Positions 46,051 through 56,181 are shown, counted from the stretch's first letter. The stretch is 64,000 nt of DNA from Sphingobacterium corticibacterium (GCF_004208525.1 NZ_SGIT01000002.1:186001-250000); one strand, 5' to 3'. Notes: generated from the sequence alone by a model not told the origin. Made by a program: numbers and translations.

Positions 46051-48204
46051 ATGGGTATTTTTATCTACATCTTTAAAACGTTATATAGATTCAAATGGTG
46101 GTTACTCCTATTGCCTCTGCTTATTGTTTCTATCGTTATTTACATGACAAGGGAGATCGATCATCAATATGAAGTAGATATGACAATCTATACGGGTATC
46201 ATCTCGACCAATGGCAATGATATTTCGCAGACCACACAGCAGGATTGGAATATTTTAAAAAATTCGCTAGTGAATGTCATTAATACCATTAAATCCAAAG
46301 AGACTTTACACGTGGTATCGTTACGTCTCTTTGCCAGAACGATGATCAATGGAAACTTGAATAAGGACAACATCTATATATCCAGTCGCCATTTTCGGAA
46401 GCTGACACGTATCGTTCCCAAATCGGTGCTTGCCCTGATTGACAAAACATCGGAAGAACAAACCGTCGAGAATCTCAAGAACTATATCCAAATGGACCGA
46501 GACAATTTCGTGTACGGCCTTCTTAACTGGAACCACCCTTATTTTAGCTATGGCGCATTAGAGAGTATCAAGATCACACCCCTGGATAACAGTGATATCC
46601 TGTATTTGACCTATGAAAATAACGATCCAGGCATTACCTATCAGACATTAGAAATACTGAGCGAGGTTTTCGCCGATGAGTATAGAACCTTACAATATGG
46701 GAATACCAATAACGTGATTAAATACTTTGAGCAAGAATTGGCTAGAACCGGGCGCGAACTATATTTGAAGGAAGATTCATTGACCCAATTCAACGTACAA
46801 AACCGTGTCATCCACTACGATAAGCAAACGGAAGCCATCACGATATTGGATAGGGATTATGAGGTACGGAAGCAAGATGCGCTTTCTGCACGTGACCGTG
46901 CTCAGGCAGCTGTCAATCAATTAGAACTGGGTATAGATGAAAATTTAAAAAGCATCAAGAATAATGCGGAGTTTCTGAACAAAATGCGTCAAATTTCCGA
47001 TCTTAACTATTCCATTTCACAGATCGAATCCTACCGGCCAGACTCCACTTACATGGCAGAAAGTGACCCTACGCTTAATCGTCTTAAATCCAACCTGCAA
47101 AATCAAGAAAAGGATTTCCGTGTGTTTATCGAACAATATTCCCGTCAGAAATATACCCGGAATGGTTATCCGAATGCGAATTATGTAACACAATGGGTTG
47201 ATGAACTTTTGAAGTTAGAACAGGCGAATGCGGAAATTGAGGTTATCAATGCCTTTAAGGATGAATTGGATGAGATGTATTCACACTACTCCCCAATTGG
47301 TTCCTTACTAAAACGGCAGGAACGAAGCATCAACTTTACCGAGCAAAATTATCTTTCGATCCTTAGGAGTTTGAATGAGGCACGACTACGGTTAAAAAGT
47401 ATCGAAATGAACTCTGCCACGTTAAAAGTGATCAATCCGCCTGACTTTCCGCTCAATGCCAAGCCGACCAAGCGTAAAATGTTGGTTGCGGGCTCCTATT
47501 TTGGCACAATTGCATTTTTATTGGGCCTTTTGCTCGTGCTCGAGCTTCTGGACCGTACCCTGCGTGATAAATTCCGGACTGAACGTATTACGAATGGAAC
47601 AGTCATCGGCGCTTTTCCGGGAAAAGGAAAAGGACGCTATCAACATGTTATTGAACAGGCAGCCTCACAAGCTCTTGCAAATCAGGTTTTCGGTTATATA
47701 AGTACCACCAATGCCTATAATTTTATGAATATACTGCAGCTGGATCCTGATATTGATAGCCGTGCATTAATATATGCCGTGCGGGAGTACTGGCAAACCA
47801 TAGGACTAAAAGTAGAGGTATTGGAAGAGGGGGTTGATTTCAATTCCCGATCGAGAGACTTTTTGATGACGGGCAAACTGATTGATCAGGTGGTTGAAAA
47901 AGCCAGCGATCTAGTTCTGGTGAAGCACACCAATATCGCTGACGTACCCATCCCCACCATCTATCTAGAGCGGGCTTCCGTGAATATGTTAATTCTGAAT
48001 GCACAATCAGCCTGGAAAGAAGAAGATCAGGAAATCTATAAAGATTTGGCACAACGCACGGGTGATGTTCCGCTGCTCCTATGCCTAATTAACGCGGATA
48101 GGCTTTCGATAGAAACTTTTACCGGCATGCTACCACCACATTCGTTATTTAGAAAAATTGAATATAAATTTTCTCAATTAGGCCTAACGGCCTCAAAGGC
48201 TTAG
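46051..48204 (+). CDS. Wzz/GumC-type polysaccharide co-polymerase with degenerate kinase domain
   Basis: The product is 717 residues. TM1 (about 13-33) and TM2 (about 476-498) bracket a large periplasmic part with predicted coiled coils (about 215-430) and a Pro-rich NPPDFPLNAKPTKRK motif just before TM2, as in Wzz proteins. After TM2, residues about 520-717 resemble the BY-kinase fold, with VIGAFPGKGKGRY and DLVLVKHTNIADVPI segments. No Walker A GxxGxGK(S/T), Walker A' or Tyr-rich tail is found, so kinase activity is unlikely. It would set chain length and connect synthesis to export. Gap to the preceding gene is 3 bases. Confidence 0.82.
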   Translation: MGIFIYIFKTLYRFKWWLLLLPLLIVSIVIYMTREIDHQYEVDMTIYTGIISTNGNDISQTTQQDWNILKNSLVNVINTIKSKETLHVVSLRLFARTMINGNLNKDNIYISSRHFRKLTRIVPKSVLALIDKTSEEQTVENLKNYIQMDRDNFVYGLLNWNHPYFSYGALESIKITPLDNSDILYLTYENNDPGITYQTLEILSEVFADEYRTLQYGNTNNVIKYFEQELARTGRELYLKEDSLTQFNVQNRVIHYDKQTEAITILDRDYEVRKQDALSARDRAQAAVNQLELGIDENLKSIKNNAEFLNKMRQISDLNYSISQIESYRPDSTYMAESDPTLNRLKSNLQNQEKDFRVFIEQYSRQKYTRNGYPNANYVTQWVDELLKLEQANAEIEVINAFKDELDEMYSHYSPIGSLLKRQERSINFTEQNYLSILRSLNEARLRLKSIEMNSATLKVINPPDFPLNAKPTKRKMLVAGSYFGTIAFLLGLLLVLELLDRTLRDKFRTERITNGTVIGAFPGKGKGRYQHVIEQAASQALANQVFGYISTTNAYNFMNILQLDPDIDSRALIYAVREYWQTIGLKVEVLEEGVDFNSRSRDFLMTGKLIDQVVEKASDLVLVKHTNIADVPIPTIYLERASVNMLILNAQSAWKEEDQEIYKDLAQRTGDVPLLLCLINADRLSIETFTGMLPPHSLFRKIEYKFSQLGLTASKA

Positions 48205-48219
48205 CATCCGATTTTTCAT

Positions 48220-49668
48220 ATGCTTAAACTTCGCCCGTTAAATAATATAGGAATATTAAACCACATGTGGTTGAAAACCATCGTTGTCGGTGCATGTTTA
48301 TTGATTGCTTTTCTGGCTGTTTCAGGTGGATTAATGCCCGCTTTAGGTTTCGCCCTGCTCCCCCTTCTTTTCTGCTTTTTGCTTATCTGCATCAAATATC
48401 CCTATGTAAGTTTCCTTTTTCTATTTACGGTGTGTTTCTTTATCATGGGCGTGCAACGCTATACCCCACTCCCCATACCCAGCGGGCTGGTAGTCGACAT
48501 GATCATATTATTTAATTTTCTAGTTATCACCATCAATCATATTTACCGCAACTATCATCCTCATTTCAAATTACCTTTTTTTTTCCTGATAACAGTTGCC
48601 TGGACCGTATACTGTCTCGTCAGCGTCTTTAACCCTGCCGGAACCTTGGAAAACTGGTTAGTTACCATTAGAAGTATTGCACTCCATATCAGTTTATTCC
48701 AATTTTTAAGCTATTATATTTTCAAAAGTGTTGGCAGGGTTAACCACTTTTTGTTGTTCTGGGCAACCTTATGTTTGTTGGCCGCGCTAAAGGCTATCGG
48801 CCAAAAAATCATCGGTTTTGATACCAGCGAAATGATTTGGCTATATACTGTTGGTGAATCAACCCATGTTATTTATAGCGGTATACGCTATTTTTCTTTT
48901 TTTACCGATGCCGCTAATTTCGGCTGTCATATGGGGCTAGCGACAGTCGTATTTTCGATTCTGGCGCTAAACGAGAAATCTCGATCGTTAAAAACATATT
49001 ACATCATAGTTGCTATTTTGACCCTGTATGGTATGTTTATTTCGGGCACACGATCGGCGATGGCCATCCCTTTTGTCGGATTTGCGTTCTATATTATTTC
49101 ACTTCGACGTTGGCAATTCATCTTAGCGGGCGCGGTGACGTTCATCACTATATTTGGATTTTTTGCCTTTACCACCATCGGCAATAGCAATGCCGATATT
49201 CGGCGGATGCGCACCGCGTTTCAATTTAGTAAAGATGCGTCCTACAACATACGTCAAGAAAATCAGGCGAAGATGCGGGAATTCATGGGCGATTATCCGA
49301 TTGGTCTTGGGATTGGCGCAGCCAAACATACCGTAGACGGAGATCTCCTATATGACCTGCCAACAGACACATCTTTTGTTTTTATCTGGGTAGAAACCGG
49401 GATCATTGGCTTGATAATCTATTTATTTTTGTGGCTTAGCTGCTTGGTTATAAGTTTGTATTATATATGGAAGCGGCTAAAAGACCCTATGATTCGGGCT
49501 TTGACCAGTGCGGCCTCTGCTGGTATCGCGGGTATGATGGCCGCTGGCTATGGAAATGAAGTCTTACACCAATTTCCGACCGGACAAACGGTCTATATTT
49601 TAATGGCTATCGTGATGCTTTCTCCTTATTTAGAGAATCGTAAAAACAATGAGTACACCATACGTTGA
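48220..49668 (+). CDS. O-antigen ligase/polymerase-like (Wzy/WaaL) membrane protein
   Basis: The product is 482 residues with about eleven or twelve hydrophobic spans. The region from about residue 225 (FSFFTDAANFGCHMGLA, then ILTLYGMFISGTRSAM) and the GIGAAKHT segment near 367 resemble the large periplasmic loop and flanking motifs of the Wzy_C/O-antigen ligase family. Members polymerise repeat units or ligate them to an acceptor. The place between the co-polymerase and the glycosyltransferases favours a polymerase. Overlap with the next gene is 20 bases. Confidence 0.82.
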   Translation: MLKLRPLNNIGILNHMWLKTIVVGACLLIAFLAVSGGLMPALGFALLPLLFCFLLICIKYPYVSFLFLFTVCFFIMGVQRYTPLPIPSGLVVDMIILFNFLVITINHIYRNYHPHFKLPFFFLITVAWTVYCLVSVFNPAGTLENWLVTIRSIALHISLFQFLSYYIFKSVGRVNHFLLFWATLCLLAALKAIGQKIIGFDTSEMIWLYTVGESTHVIYSGIRYFSFFTDAANFGCHMGLATVVFSILALNEKSRSLKTYYIIVAILTLYGMFISGTRSAMAIPFVGFAFYIISLRRWQFILAGAVTFITIFGFFAFTTIGNSNADIRRMRTAFQFSKDASYNIRQENQAKMREFMGDYPIGLGIGAAKHTVDGDLLYDLPTDTSFVFIWVETGIIGLIIYLFLWLSCLVISLYYIWKRLKDPMIRALTSAASAGIAGMMAAGYGNEVLHQFPTGQTVYILMAIVMLSPYLENRKNNEYTIR

Positions 49669-50557
49669 TATATCTTTCATTACGGTTAATTACAATGGCA
49701 TACAGCATACGGCCGACCTGTTGAAATCTATTTTCACGAAGAACTTCTCGTTTTCTTATGAAGTGATCGTGATCGACAACGGTTCGAACAGCAATGAATT
49801 TGAAGCGTTACGGATCAAATATCCCGAAATACAGGGAAAATATCACACAAAAAATCTTGGCTTTGCCGGGGGCAACAATTTGGGAATAGACCTTGCTCAC
49901 GGAGAATACCTCTACTTTTTAAACAATGATACGCTATTGCCCGAGGAGGCCGATGATCAGCTAGCAGCTATGTTTGACTTTTGTCGGCATCATCCCCAAG
50001 TTGGCGGACTGTCGCCTAAGATCATGTACAACAGTCCTTCGGATCTTATCCAATTTGCCGGAAGCACGCCGCTGAGTATGATTACCCTACGCAATAAGCA
50101 AATTGGCTATAAGGAACAGGATCGCGGCCAATATAATACCCTTCAGGAAATTCCCTATATGCATGGGGCTGCAATGTTTGTACCGCGCCGTGTTATCGAA
50201 CATGTCGGGTCGATGCCCGAATTATATTTTTTATATTATGAAGAGTTAGACTGGTCTTGTCAGATTTCAACGTCGTATAAACTTTATTATTATCCCGATG
50301 CGTATATATATCATAAGGAAAGTGTCAGCACAGGAATAGATTCACCACTAAAGACCTTCTACCTCACACGTAATCGTTTATTGTTTGCATTTAGAAACCG
50401 GAGGGGCACAACACGTGTGCTGTCCATATTTTATCTTATGACTATAGCCAGTCCGTTAAAAATGCTTAAATTTATAGTTCAAGGGAAATGGCAACAAGTA
50501 GTTTCCGTTTGGTCTGGATTTTTGTCAGGTATTTCGTTAATACGAGCCAATAGTTAG
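49649..50557 (+). CDS. GT2 family glycosyltransferase (rhamnosyltransferase-like)
   Basis: The product is 302 residues. The GT-A N-terminus reads DISFITVNYNGIQHTADLL, VIVIDNGSNSNEF and HTKNLGFAGGNNLGIDLAHG. The metal-binding motif is FLNNDT near residue 90, and YFLYYEELDWSCQ near 195 provides the acceptor-side acidic residues typical of WbbL-like rhamnosyltransferases. No transmembrane signal is clear except a hydrophobic stretch near the C-terminus. It overlaps the Wzy-like gene and lies 4 bases before the next transferase. Donor and acceptor sugar are unknown. Confidence 0.88.
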   Translation: MSTPYVDISFITVNYNGIQHTADLLKSIFTKNFSFSYEVIVIDNGSNSNEFEALRIKYPEIQGKYHTKNLGFAGGNNLGIDLAHGEYLYFLNNDTLLPEEADDQLAAMFDFCRHHPQVGGLSPKIMYNSPSDLIQFAGSTPLSMITLRNKQIGYKEQDRGQYNTLQEIPYMHGAAMFVPRRVIEHVGSMPELYFLYYEELDWSCQISTSYKLYYYPDAYIYHKESVSTGIDSPLKTFYLTRNRLLFAFRNRRGTTRVLSIFYLMTIASPLKMLKFIVQGKWQQVVSVWSGFLSGISLIRANS

Positions 50558-50561
50558 CGTT

Positions 50562-51743
50562 ATGTCTTTTTTTATATTATTACTGGAAGAAGTATTATTT
50601 GCGGTGTTTATGATATGGGTATTATACTTACTTATCTTTTCGATTGGCAGTAAAATACCTAAATATACCTTTTATCCAACCTCTCTCCAAAAGCATCGCT
50701 ATTTGGTTGTTTTTCCGGCGTATAGAGAAGATAATGTTATTTTGGAGAGTATATCGACTTTTAAGAAACAAGATTATCCATCATCGATGTACGAGATCGT
50801 CGTCGTTTCTGATCAGATGGATGATGCTACCAATACAGCTTTACTGGATATGGACGTAACAGTCTTATTTCCGGATTATATCAATCGCTCCAAAGCCGAA
50901 GCAATGAAGTTAGCGGCAGCCTACAGCATGGATAAAACGTTTGACGCGATGGTTATCCTTGATGCCGACAATTGGGTGCATGCCGATTTTTTAACAAAAA
51001 TAGACAGGGCATTTTCAACCGGTTTAAAATCTATCCAAGCGCACCGTATTGCTAAAAATAGTAATACCACTATGGCGTACTTAGACGGTATCAGTGAGGA
51101 AATTAATAATTCTATTTTTAGGTTAGGGCAAGTAAACATAGGATTACCTTCTGCACTTATCGGTTCGGGAATGGTGTTTGACATAAACTGGTTTAACAGC
51201 AAAATTCATAAAGTCCATTCTATGGGAGAAGATAAGGAACTGGAATATCATCTGTTGGAAGACCGGATATTTACAGCTTATCTTCCAGATGTGTATGTGT
51301 TGGACGAAAAAGTTCAACACAAAAACGATTTTTTAAATCAGCGACAACGCTGGAATGCCGCACAGGTAGAAAGATTTACCTATACATTTCAACGGTTCAT
51401 TTCTGTTTTACAATCTAAAAATTGGCCTTTGTTTGTAAAACTAATTCAATGGTCTATCCCCCCTCGGATTGTCTTATTAGGGGCAATACCAATTACAGCC
51501 ATCCTTTTGCTATTTATTTTTCCCGCACTGGCCTATAAATGGATAGGGCTTTATGTTGCTTATCTAATTGCATTACTGATAGCCTTGCCAAATCGTTTCT
51601 ATAACAAAAGATCCTTGATGGCACTTTTCAGGCTACCTGCTATATTTATCACCATTTTGCGAAGCCTCATAAAAAGCAGAACGGCAAAAAACACCTTCAT
51701 TCATACCCCCCATGGAGAAAAGACAGAAAACAATCGTCGTTGA
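50562..51743 (+). CDS. GT2 family processive-type glycosyltransferase with membrane spans
   Basis: The product is 393 residues. An N-terminal span (about 3-25) precedes a GT-A domain: VFPAYREDNVILESI, EIVVVSDQMDD, VILDADNWVHADF (DxD-like) and, near 255, the Q-x-x-R-W motif in LNQRQRWNAA. Further spans follow (about 300-345). The QxxRW motif is shared with cellulose and hyaluronan synthase-like enzymes, yet the length is nearer to single-transfer relatives. The last 32 bases overlap the start of the following gene, a strong sign of coupling. Confidence 0.85.
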   Translation: MSFFILLLEEVLFAVFMIWVLYLLIFSIGSKIPKYTFYPTSLQKHRYLVVFPAYREDNVILESISTFKKQDYPSSMYEIVVVSDQMDDATNTALLDMDVTVLFPDYINRSKAEAMKLAAAYSMDKTFDAMVILDADNWVHADFLTKIDRAFSTGLKSIQAHRIAKNSNTTMAYLDGISEEINNSIFRLGQVNIGLPSALIGSGMVFDINWFNSKIHKVHSMGEDKELEYHLLEDRIFTAYLPDVYVLDEKVQHKNDFLNQRQRWNAAQVERFTYTFQRFISVLQSKNWPLFVKLIQWSIPPRIVLLGAIPITAILLLFIFPALAYKWIGLYVAYLIALLIALPNRFYNKRSLMALFRLPAIFITILRSLIKSRTAKNTFIHTPHGEKTENNRR

Positions 51744-52860
51744 AGCACAGCGAATATTCCGTAAAAACAAACATGGGATGGACTACGTAGCGTTGGAAGT
51801 CATCCGGTCGTTGCAGACATTGGACCAACATAACACCTATGTGATTGCGGTAGGGCCGGGAGAAGATCGTTGTTTGGCGGAAACCCATAATTTTAAGATT
51901 TTGGTGCTCCCCAGCAGCAATTATCTGATATGGGAACAAGTTCTTCTACCTCGGTTAGTGCGGCAAACAAAAGCGGATTTATTACATTGCACCTCCAACA
52001 CGGCTCCAATGTACTGTCCTGTTCCATTGGTATTGACTTTACATGATATCATCTTCATGGAAAAAAGCATGGGGGGCAATACGTCACTTTATCAACGATT
52101 AGGCCGTATTTATAGGCGCTTTGTTGTTCCGGTCATTCTTAAATCGGTCGATAGGGTTATCACGGTTTCCTATTTTGAAAAAGAAAATATACAGCAGCAT
52201 TATGCCCAATTGAAAGATAAGCTGACGACCGTATACAACGGTGTAAGCCCTAATTTTATGCTGATCGAACAGTTTGAGACGGATTGCCTTAAAAATATTG
52301 ACAAAGGCAACTATTGGTTGCTCCTCGGGAATACAGACCCCAAGAAAAACATCGAAAACACACTGAAAGGCTACGCCTGCTACCTGCAAAAGAGTCTGGA
52401 AAAGAAAAAGCTGCTCCTTGTCGATTTAACCCATCAACACGTCGACAGACTTTTAAACGACCTGGACTTAGGCAGCATCCGCGAGTTTATGATCGTTAAA
52501 GAATACATACCACACCATATCTTAGCCGAGATTTATAACAAAGCATTCGGATTTCTCTATCCATCTATTCGAGAGAGCTTTGGGCTACCGATAATAGAAG
52601 CTATGTCATGCGGAACACCTGTCGTGACCTCCAATCGTTCGGCGATGCCGGAGATCGGAGCCGATCAGGCTATCTATGTGGATCCGCTGAATCCGGTGGC
52701 TATCGCGGAAGGAATGTTGTCTTTAGAAAGAGACGCCGATTTATATCAGGAGAAGGTAGCCGGTGGCTTAAAACGGAGTAAACATTTTACATGGCACGCC
52801 ACGGCAACACAGACATTAGCAATTTATGAAGATCTTTTAGCGCAAAAAAATGGGAATTAG
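51712..52860 (+). CDS. GT4 family glycosyltransferase
   Basis: The product is 382 residues with the GT-B fold. The N-terminal half contains FRKNKHGMDYVALEVI and LHCTSNTAPMYCPVPLVLTLHD. The donor-binding half carries VYNGVSPNF, LLLGNTDPKKNIENTL and the family E-x7-E motif in RESFGLPIIEAMSCGTPVV, then TSNRSAMPEIGADQA. It most resembles mannosyl- or similar NDP-sugar transferases acting on lipid-linked glycans. It overlaps the preceding gene by 32 bases and the acyltransferase by 11. Confidence 0.88.
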   Translation: MEKRQKTIVVEAQRIFRKNKHGMDYVALEVIRSLQTLDQHNTYVIAVGPGEDRCLAETHNFKILVLPSSNYLIWEQVLLPRLVRQTKADLLHCTSNTAPMYCPVPLVLTLHDIIFMEKSMGGNTSLYQRLGRIYRRFVVPVILKSVDRVITVSYFEKENIQQHYAQLKDKLTTVYNGVSPNFMLIEQFETDCLKNIDKGNYWLLLGNTDPKKNIENTLKGYACYLQKSLEKKKLLLVDLTHQHVDRLLNDLDLGSIREFMIVKEYIPHHILAEIYNKAFGFLYPSIRESFGLPIIEAMSCGTPVVTSNRSAMPEIGADQAIYVDPLNPVAIAEGMLSLERDADLYQEKVAGGLKRSKHFTWHATATQTLAIYEDLLAQKNGN

Positions 52861-53476
52861 GTCATATATGTACGACAATAAGAGCGCCAAGCATTTTTTA
52901 CATTGGCTCATTATGCATCCGGTGCGCACGCGCCCACGCTGGTATATCCGATTTTTCCAATTTCTCTATATAAAGCGCGGCAGACATTCGGTAATTTATC
53001 ATAGTGCCCGCCGGGATATCGTACCCTTTCGTCGTTGTGTAATCGGGGCACGATCTGTCATCGAATCTTTTTCCGTGCTAAACAATGCGGTTGGCGATAT
53101 GCTTATTGGAGATGATACGCGTGTAGGAATCGGGAGTACGATAATCGGACCCGTTGTCATGGGGAATAAGGTTAATATTGCGCAACATGTGCTCATTTCC
53201 GGGATAAACCACAACTATGAAGATATCCATCTTCCAATTGCCGACCAGGGAATACGCACCTCCCAAGTTGATATTGCGGATAATGTGTGGATTGGTGCAA
53301 ACGCCGTTATTCTTCCAGGAATAAGCATCGGAACACATGCCGTTGTCGGAGCGGGATCGGTCGTCACGAAAGATGTTGAGCCCTATACGGTAGTAGCCGG
53401 AAATCCGGCCCGCCCCATAAAAATATGGGATTTTGAACAACAGCAATGGAAAAAATATGAAGCAGCCGAAAGTTAG
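52850..53476 (+). CDS. Left-handed beta-helix (hexapeptide) O-acyltransferase
   Basis: The product is 208 residues. From about residue 55 the hexapeptide repeats of a left-handed beta-helix are visible (IGARSVIESFSV, IGDDTRVGIGSTII, MGNKVNIAQHVLI). The catalytic-type His lies in SGINHNYED near 123. The closing coils are VWIGANAVILPGISIGTHAVVG and VVAGNPARPIKIW. WcaF/CatB-type members acetylate sugars of exopolysaccharides. The basic N-terminal 45 residues (HPVRTRPRWYIRFF) may associate with the membrane. The coding region overlaps the next transferase by 20 bases. Confidence 0.9.
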   Translation: MGIRSYMYDNKSAKHFLHWLIMHPVRTRPRWYIRFFQFLYIKRGRHSVIYHSARRDIVPFRRCVIGARSVIESFSVLNNAVGDMLIGDDTRVGIGSTIIGPVVMGNKVNIAQHVLISGINHNYEDIHLPIADQGIRTSQVDIADNVWIGANAVILPGISIGTHAVVGAGSVVTKDVEPYTVVAGNPARPIKIWDFEQQQWKKYEAAES

Positions 53477-54365
53477 TGTAATTATGCCGGTATATAATAC
53501 CGAAAAATATGTGAAGGAGGCTATCCAAAGTATTCTTGACCAGACATTGATGGACTTCGAGTTAATTGTCATAAATGATGGTTCTACCGACAACAGTCTT
53601 CATCTTGTTAAAACTATTCCTGATTCGCGCATAAGAGTGCTTTCACAAGAGAACGCTGGTCAGGGTGCCGCGCGCAATCACGGTTTACAGTATGCCCGTG
53701 GCGAATATATTTATTTTATGGATAGTGATGATATTCTGGATCGCGAAGCTTTACGGGAGTGCTTCCAGATATGTGAAGAGCAACACGTAGATTTTGTCTT
53801 TTTTGATGCTATCAATTTTGGTGAAAATTATCAAAATATATTAACGTATGAACGTAAGCATTATCTGGACGAAGGCATAAAAGCGGGAATAGCATGGTTT
53901 ACAGAACAGCTTGAAAAAAATTGTTATCGAGTTCCTGTATGGCTTAATTTTATCCGCTTTTCATTTCTGGAGAAGAACGGACTTTACTTTGAGACAATAC
54001 GTCATGAAGATGATATTTTTACGACGCTTTTATATTGTAAAGCAAAGAAAGTAGCTTTTTTATCCAAGCCTTTTTTTCACCGTCGGCTCCGTCCTAATTC
54101 GGTTATCACTTCTACATACACGTTAAAAGATGCGCAAGCATATTTCACAGTTGCGGGTATTTTAATGAGTGCGGCCGGTAAGATGGAAGCGATAAAAGTA
54201 CGGGCGATCAAAACTTTTGTAGGCCAAATGCTAAATGCAGCAATCTGGCGGGGATACGTTCTCCCCTGGCGAGATAAGCTTGCCATACTTCAATCCATTC
54301 CCCGCCAGTACATTTACGTTATCCAAATACGATCTTTACTAAAGCTATTTTTTAAGAGAAAGTAA
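53457..54365 (+). CDS. GT2 family glycosyltransferase
   Basis: The product is 302 residues from the ATG at 53457 (MKQPKVSVIMPVYNTEKYV); the upstream Met at 53433 lies inside the acyltransferase and adds nothing conserved. GT-A motifs are ELIVINDGSTDNS, ENAGQGAARNHGLQYARG and FMDSDDILD (DxD). The C-terminal half is basic and helical. It resembles capsular/exopolysaccharide side-chain transferases. The next gene starts 9 bases after its stop. Confidence 0.9.
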   Translation: MKQPKVSVIMPVYNTEKYVKEAIQSILDQTLMDFELIVINDGSTDNSLHLVKTIPDSRIRVLSQENAGQGAARNHGLQYARGEYIYFMDSDDILDREALRECFQICEEQHVDFVFFDAINFGENYQNILTYERKHYLDEGIKAGIAWFTEQLEKNCYRVPVWLNFIRFSFLEKNGLYFETIRHEDDIFTTLLYCKAKKVAFLSKPFFHRRLRPNSVITSTYTLKDAQAYFTVAGILMSAAGKMEAIKVRAIKTFVGQMLNAAIWRGYVLPWRDKLAILQSIPRQYIYVIQIRSLLKLFFKRK

Positions 54366-54374
54366 ATCCGTTTT

Positions 54375-55352
54375 ATGTATTACCCTAAAATAAGCATCCT
54401 TGTTCCCGTCTACGGCGTTGCACCATTTATTGAAAAATGTGCCCGGTCTCTATTTGAACAGTCCTACCAAAACATTGAATATATTTTTGTAAATGATTGT
54501 ACGCCGGACGACAGTATGGAAATAGTAGAGCAGACTTTAACACATTATCCTGCCAGAATACCGGCTTATCATCGAATTGACCACTCCAAAAATGTGGGTC
54601 TCGCTTCGGCGCGAAATACATTATTAGCGCACGCGACGGGTGATTATTTTATCTTTATTGATAGCGATGATTGGGTTGATTTACAGATGGTGGAGAAATT
54701 CGTTGAAAACATTCAACAAAACAACCCCGATATTGCTATTTGCCAATATTATAAAGTTTTCACAGATCATAAAGAACTTTTTGTGGAGTCATTTTCAACT
54801 GATAAAATGCAAAGGTTACGGGATATTATTTCGCTAAAACAAAGTGCTTACCTAGTGAAAATTATGATTCATCAAAAATTTCAGCACCTTTTCCATTTTC
54901 CGCCAATCAATGTTGGCGAAGATTATATCTTTTGTGTCAAATTATTCTCTGTTATAGAGAACTTGAGCGTCATAGACCTCCCCTTGTATTATTATGTTCA
55001 ATACAACAACAATAGTTACAGCAAATTATCGCTACAAAATATTGAAGACAGACTGGCCGCCATCGCGGAAGTGGAGCGATATAGCCACGAGAAGGATTTT
55101 TATAAGGATGTAGTTAACGAGATCAATGAGAGAAAATTCATTGTCAAAAAAGATTTTCTCCTTCATCCTGCTTACCAAGATTATCAACGCTGGGCAGACA
55201 CTTATCCGGAAAGCAATACATCATGGCGTCATCTTCATTTCCGCCTAGATTATCGCCTGATATTCTGGCTTGCCGAAAAACATTGCTTTTGGTTAATCGA
55301 CAAAATACTGGCGTGCAAGCGTATGCTAAAACCGTTCAAGCCTACCGGTTAA
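54375..55352 (+). CDS. GT2 family glycosyltransferase
   Basis: The product is 325 residues. The GT-A core has ISILVPVYGVAPFIEKC, YIFVNDCTPDDSMEI, KNVGLASARNTLLAHATG and FIDSDDWVD (DxD near 93). It is related to the preceding gene and probably arose by duplication within the family. It is the last gene of the forward exopolysaccharide operon. Its 3' end overlaps the convergent DUF4422 gene by 11 bases, so no terminator separates the two operons. Confidence 0.9.
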   Translation: MYYPKISILVPVYGVAPFIEKCARSLFEQSYQNIEYIFVNDCTPDDSMEIVEQTLTHYPARIPAYHRIDHSKNVGLASARNTLLAHATGDYFIFIDSDDWVDLQMVEKFVENIQQNNPDIAICQYYKVFTDHKELFVESFSTDKMQRLRDIISLKQSAYLVKIMIHQKFQHLFHFPPINVGEDYIFCVKLFSVIENLSVIDLPLYYYVQYNNNSYSKLSLQNIEDRLAAIAEVERYSHEKDFYKDVVNEINERKFIVKKDFLLHPAYQDYQRWADTYPESNTSWRHLHFRLDYRLIFWLAEKHCFWLIDKILACKRMLKPFKPTG

Positions 55353-56181
55353 ACATGAAACGAAAATCGTTTTTTAGTGTCCGGTATGTAAATCTCCAAT
55401 TCGCGGGATTATCCCCTTTTTGCACCTCGTCCAGCAGCATGATGACCGGTACGTGCATTATTTTTAAACGATGATGCGCACAAAACACATTAATCAGTCT
55501 CTCTGAAAGATATCCAAATATCCGAGCTTGCATCGGGTAAGGTGATAGCAACACTCTCTTTTCCATTTCTTCCAGAATCCCAAATATCCACGCGGAATAT
55601 GCGTCAAAATATTTCCATGATGTGATAAACATATTATAATTGGCCATGCTATTCGATTGCGCTGTAACCTTCCGAAAGGCCGGTAGATAATCCGGGTATT
55701 TTTCCGCTATGACCGCTTTTAGTATTTCCCAATCATCTTTTATATGTTCGATACAGTACATCGTTTCGATAGTATAGGGATGATTTCGCTTTTTCGTAAG
55801 AATGATATCATAGGATGCTAAATATCGAGCCAGATCGGGCAATTGAAACGGCTGGCTAATAAAAGCAGCTGTTGTCGTAAAGCTTCGGTCCGGCGAAAAA
55901 GCTTTCCATTTCCGGTCAAAGTCAAAATACCGGCGATAGTGATTTAGACCTATAATATCCACATTCTTTAGGTTTTTCCAAGCCCAGTAGTGAGCCGTTA
56001 GTTCACAGTAATTAGGGTTCTTGGAAGAAATATGGATGCCCTGATCATCGTGGGCAATATCCAGTCGCTGAGTGCTCAGCGCACTTCCCACTTGTATAGG
56101 CAATAAATCGGGGTGTTGCGGTAGCGGTGTTTCCTTATGCGCACACACCAATATTTTAATAGTTGGGGCCTCCATGGTCAT
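55342..56181 (-). CDS. DUF4422 family glycosyltransferase
   Basis: The product is 279 residues. The pattern IKILVCAHKETPLPQH, IGLNHYRRYFDF, SYDIILTKKR, and NMFITSWKYFDAYSAWIFGILEEMEKR matches DUF4422 proteins. These occur in polysaccharide loci and are taken to be glycosyltransferases, sometimes linked with galactofuranose. glf two genes upstream fits that idea (inference). It is the last gene of the minus-strand glf-wzx operon, and it starts 5 bases after the Wzx stop. Confidence 0.85.
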   Translation of the reverse strand: MTMEAPTIKILVCAHKETPLPQHPDLLPIQVGSALSTQRLDIAHDDQGIHISSKNPNYCELTAHYWAWKNLKNVDIIGLNHYRRYFDFDRKWKAFSPDRSFTTTAAFISQPFQLPDLARYLASYDIILTKKRNHPYTIETMYCIEHIKDDWEILKAVIAEKYPDYLPAFRKVTAQSNSMANYNMFITSWKYFDAYSAWIFGILEEMEKRVLLSPYPMQARIFGYLSERLINVFCAHHRLKIMHVPVIMLLDEVQKGDNPANWRFTYRTLKNDFRFMFNR

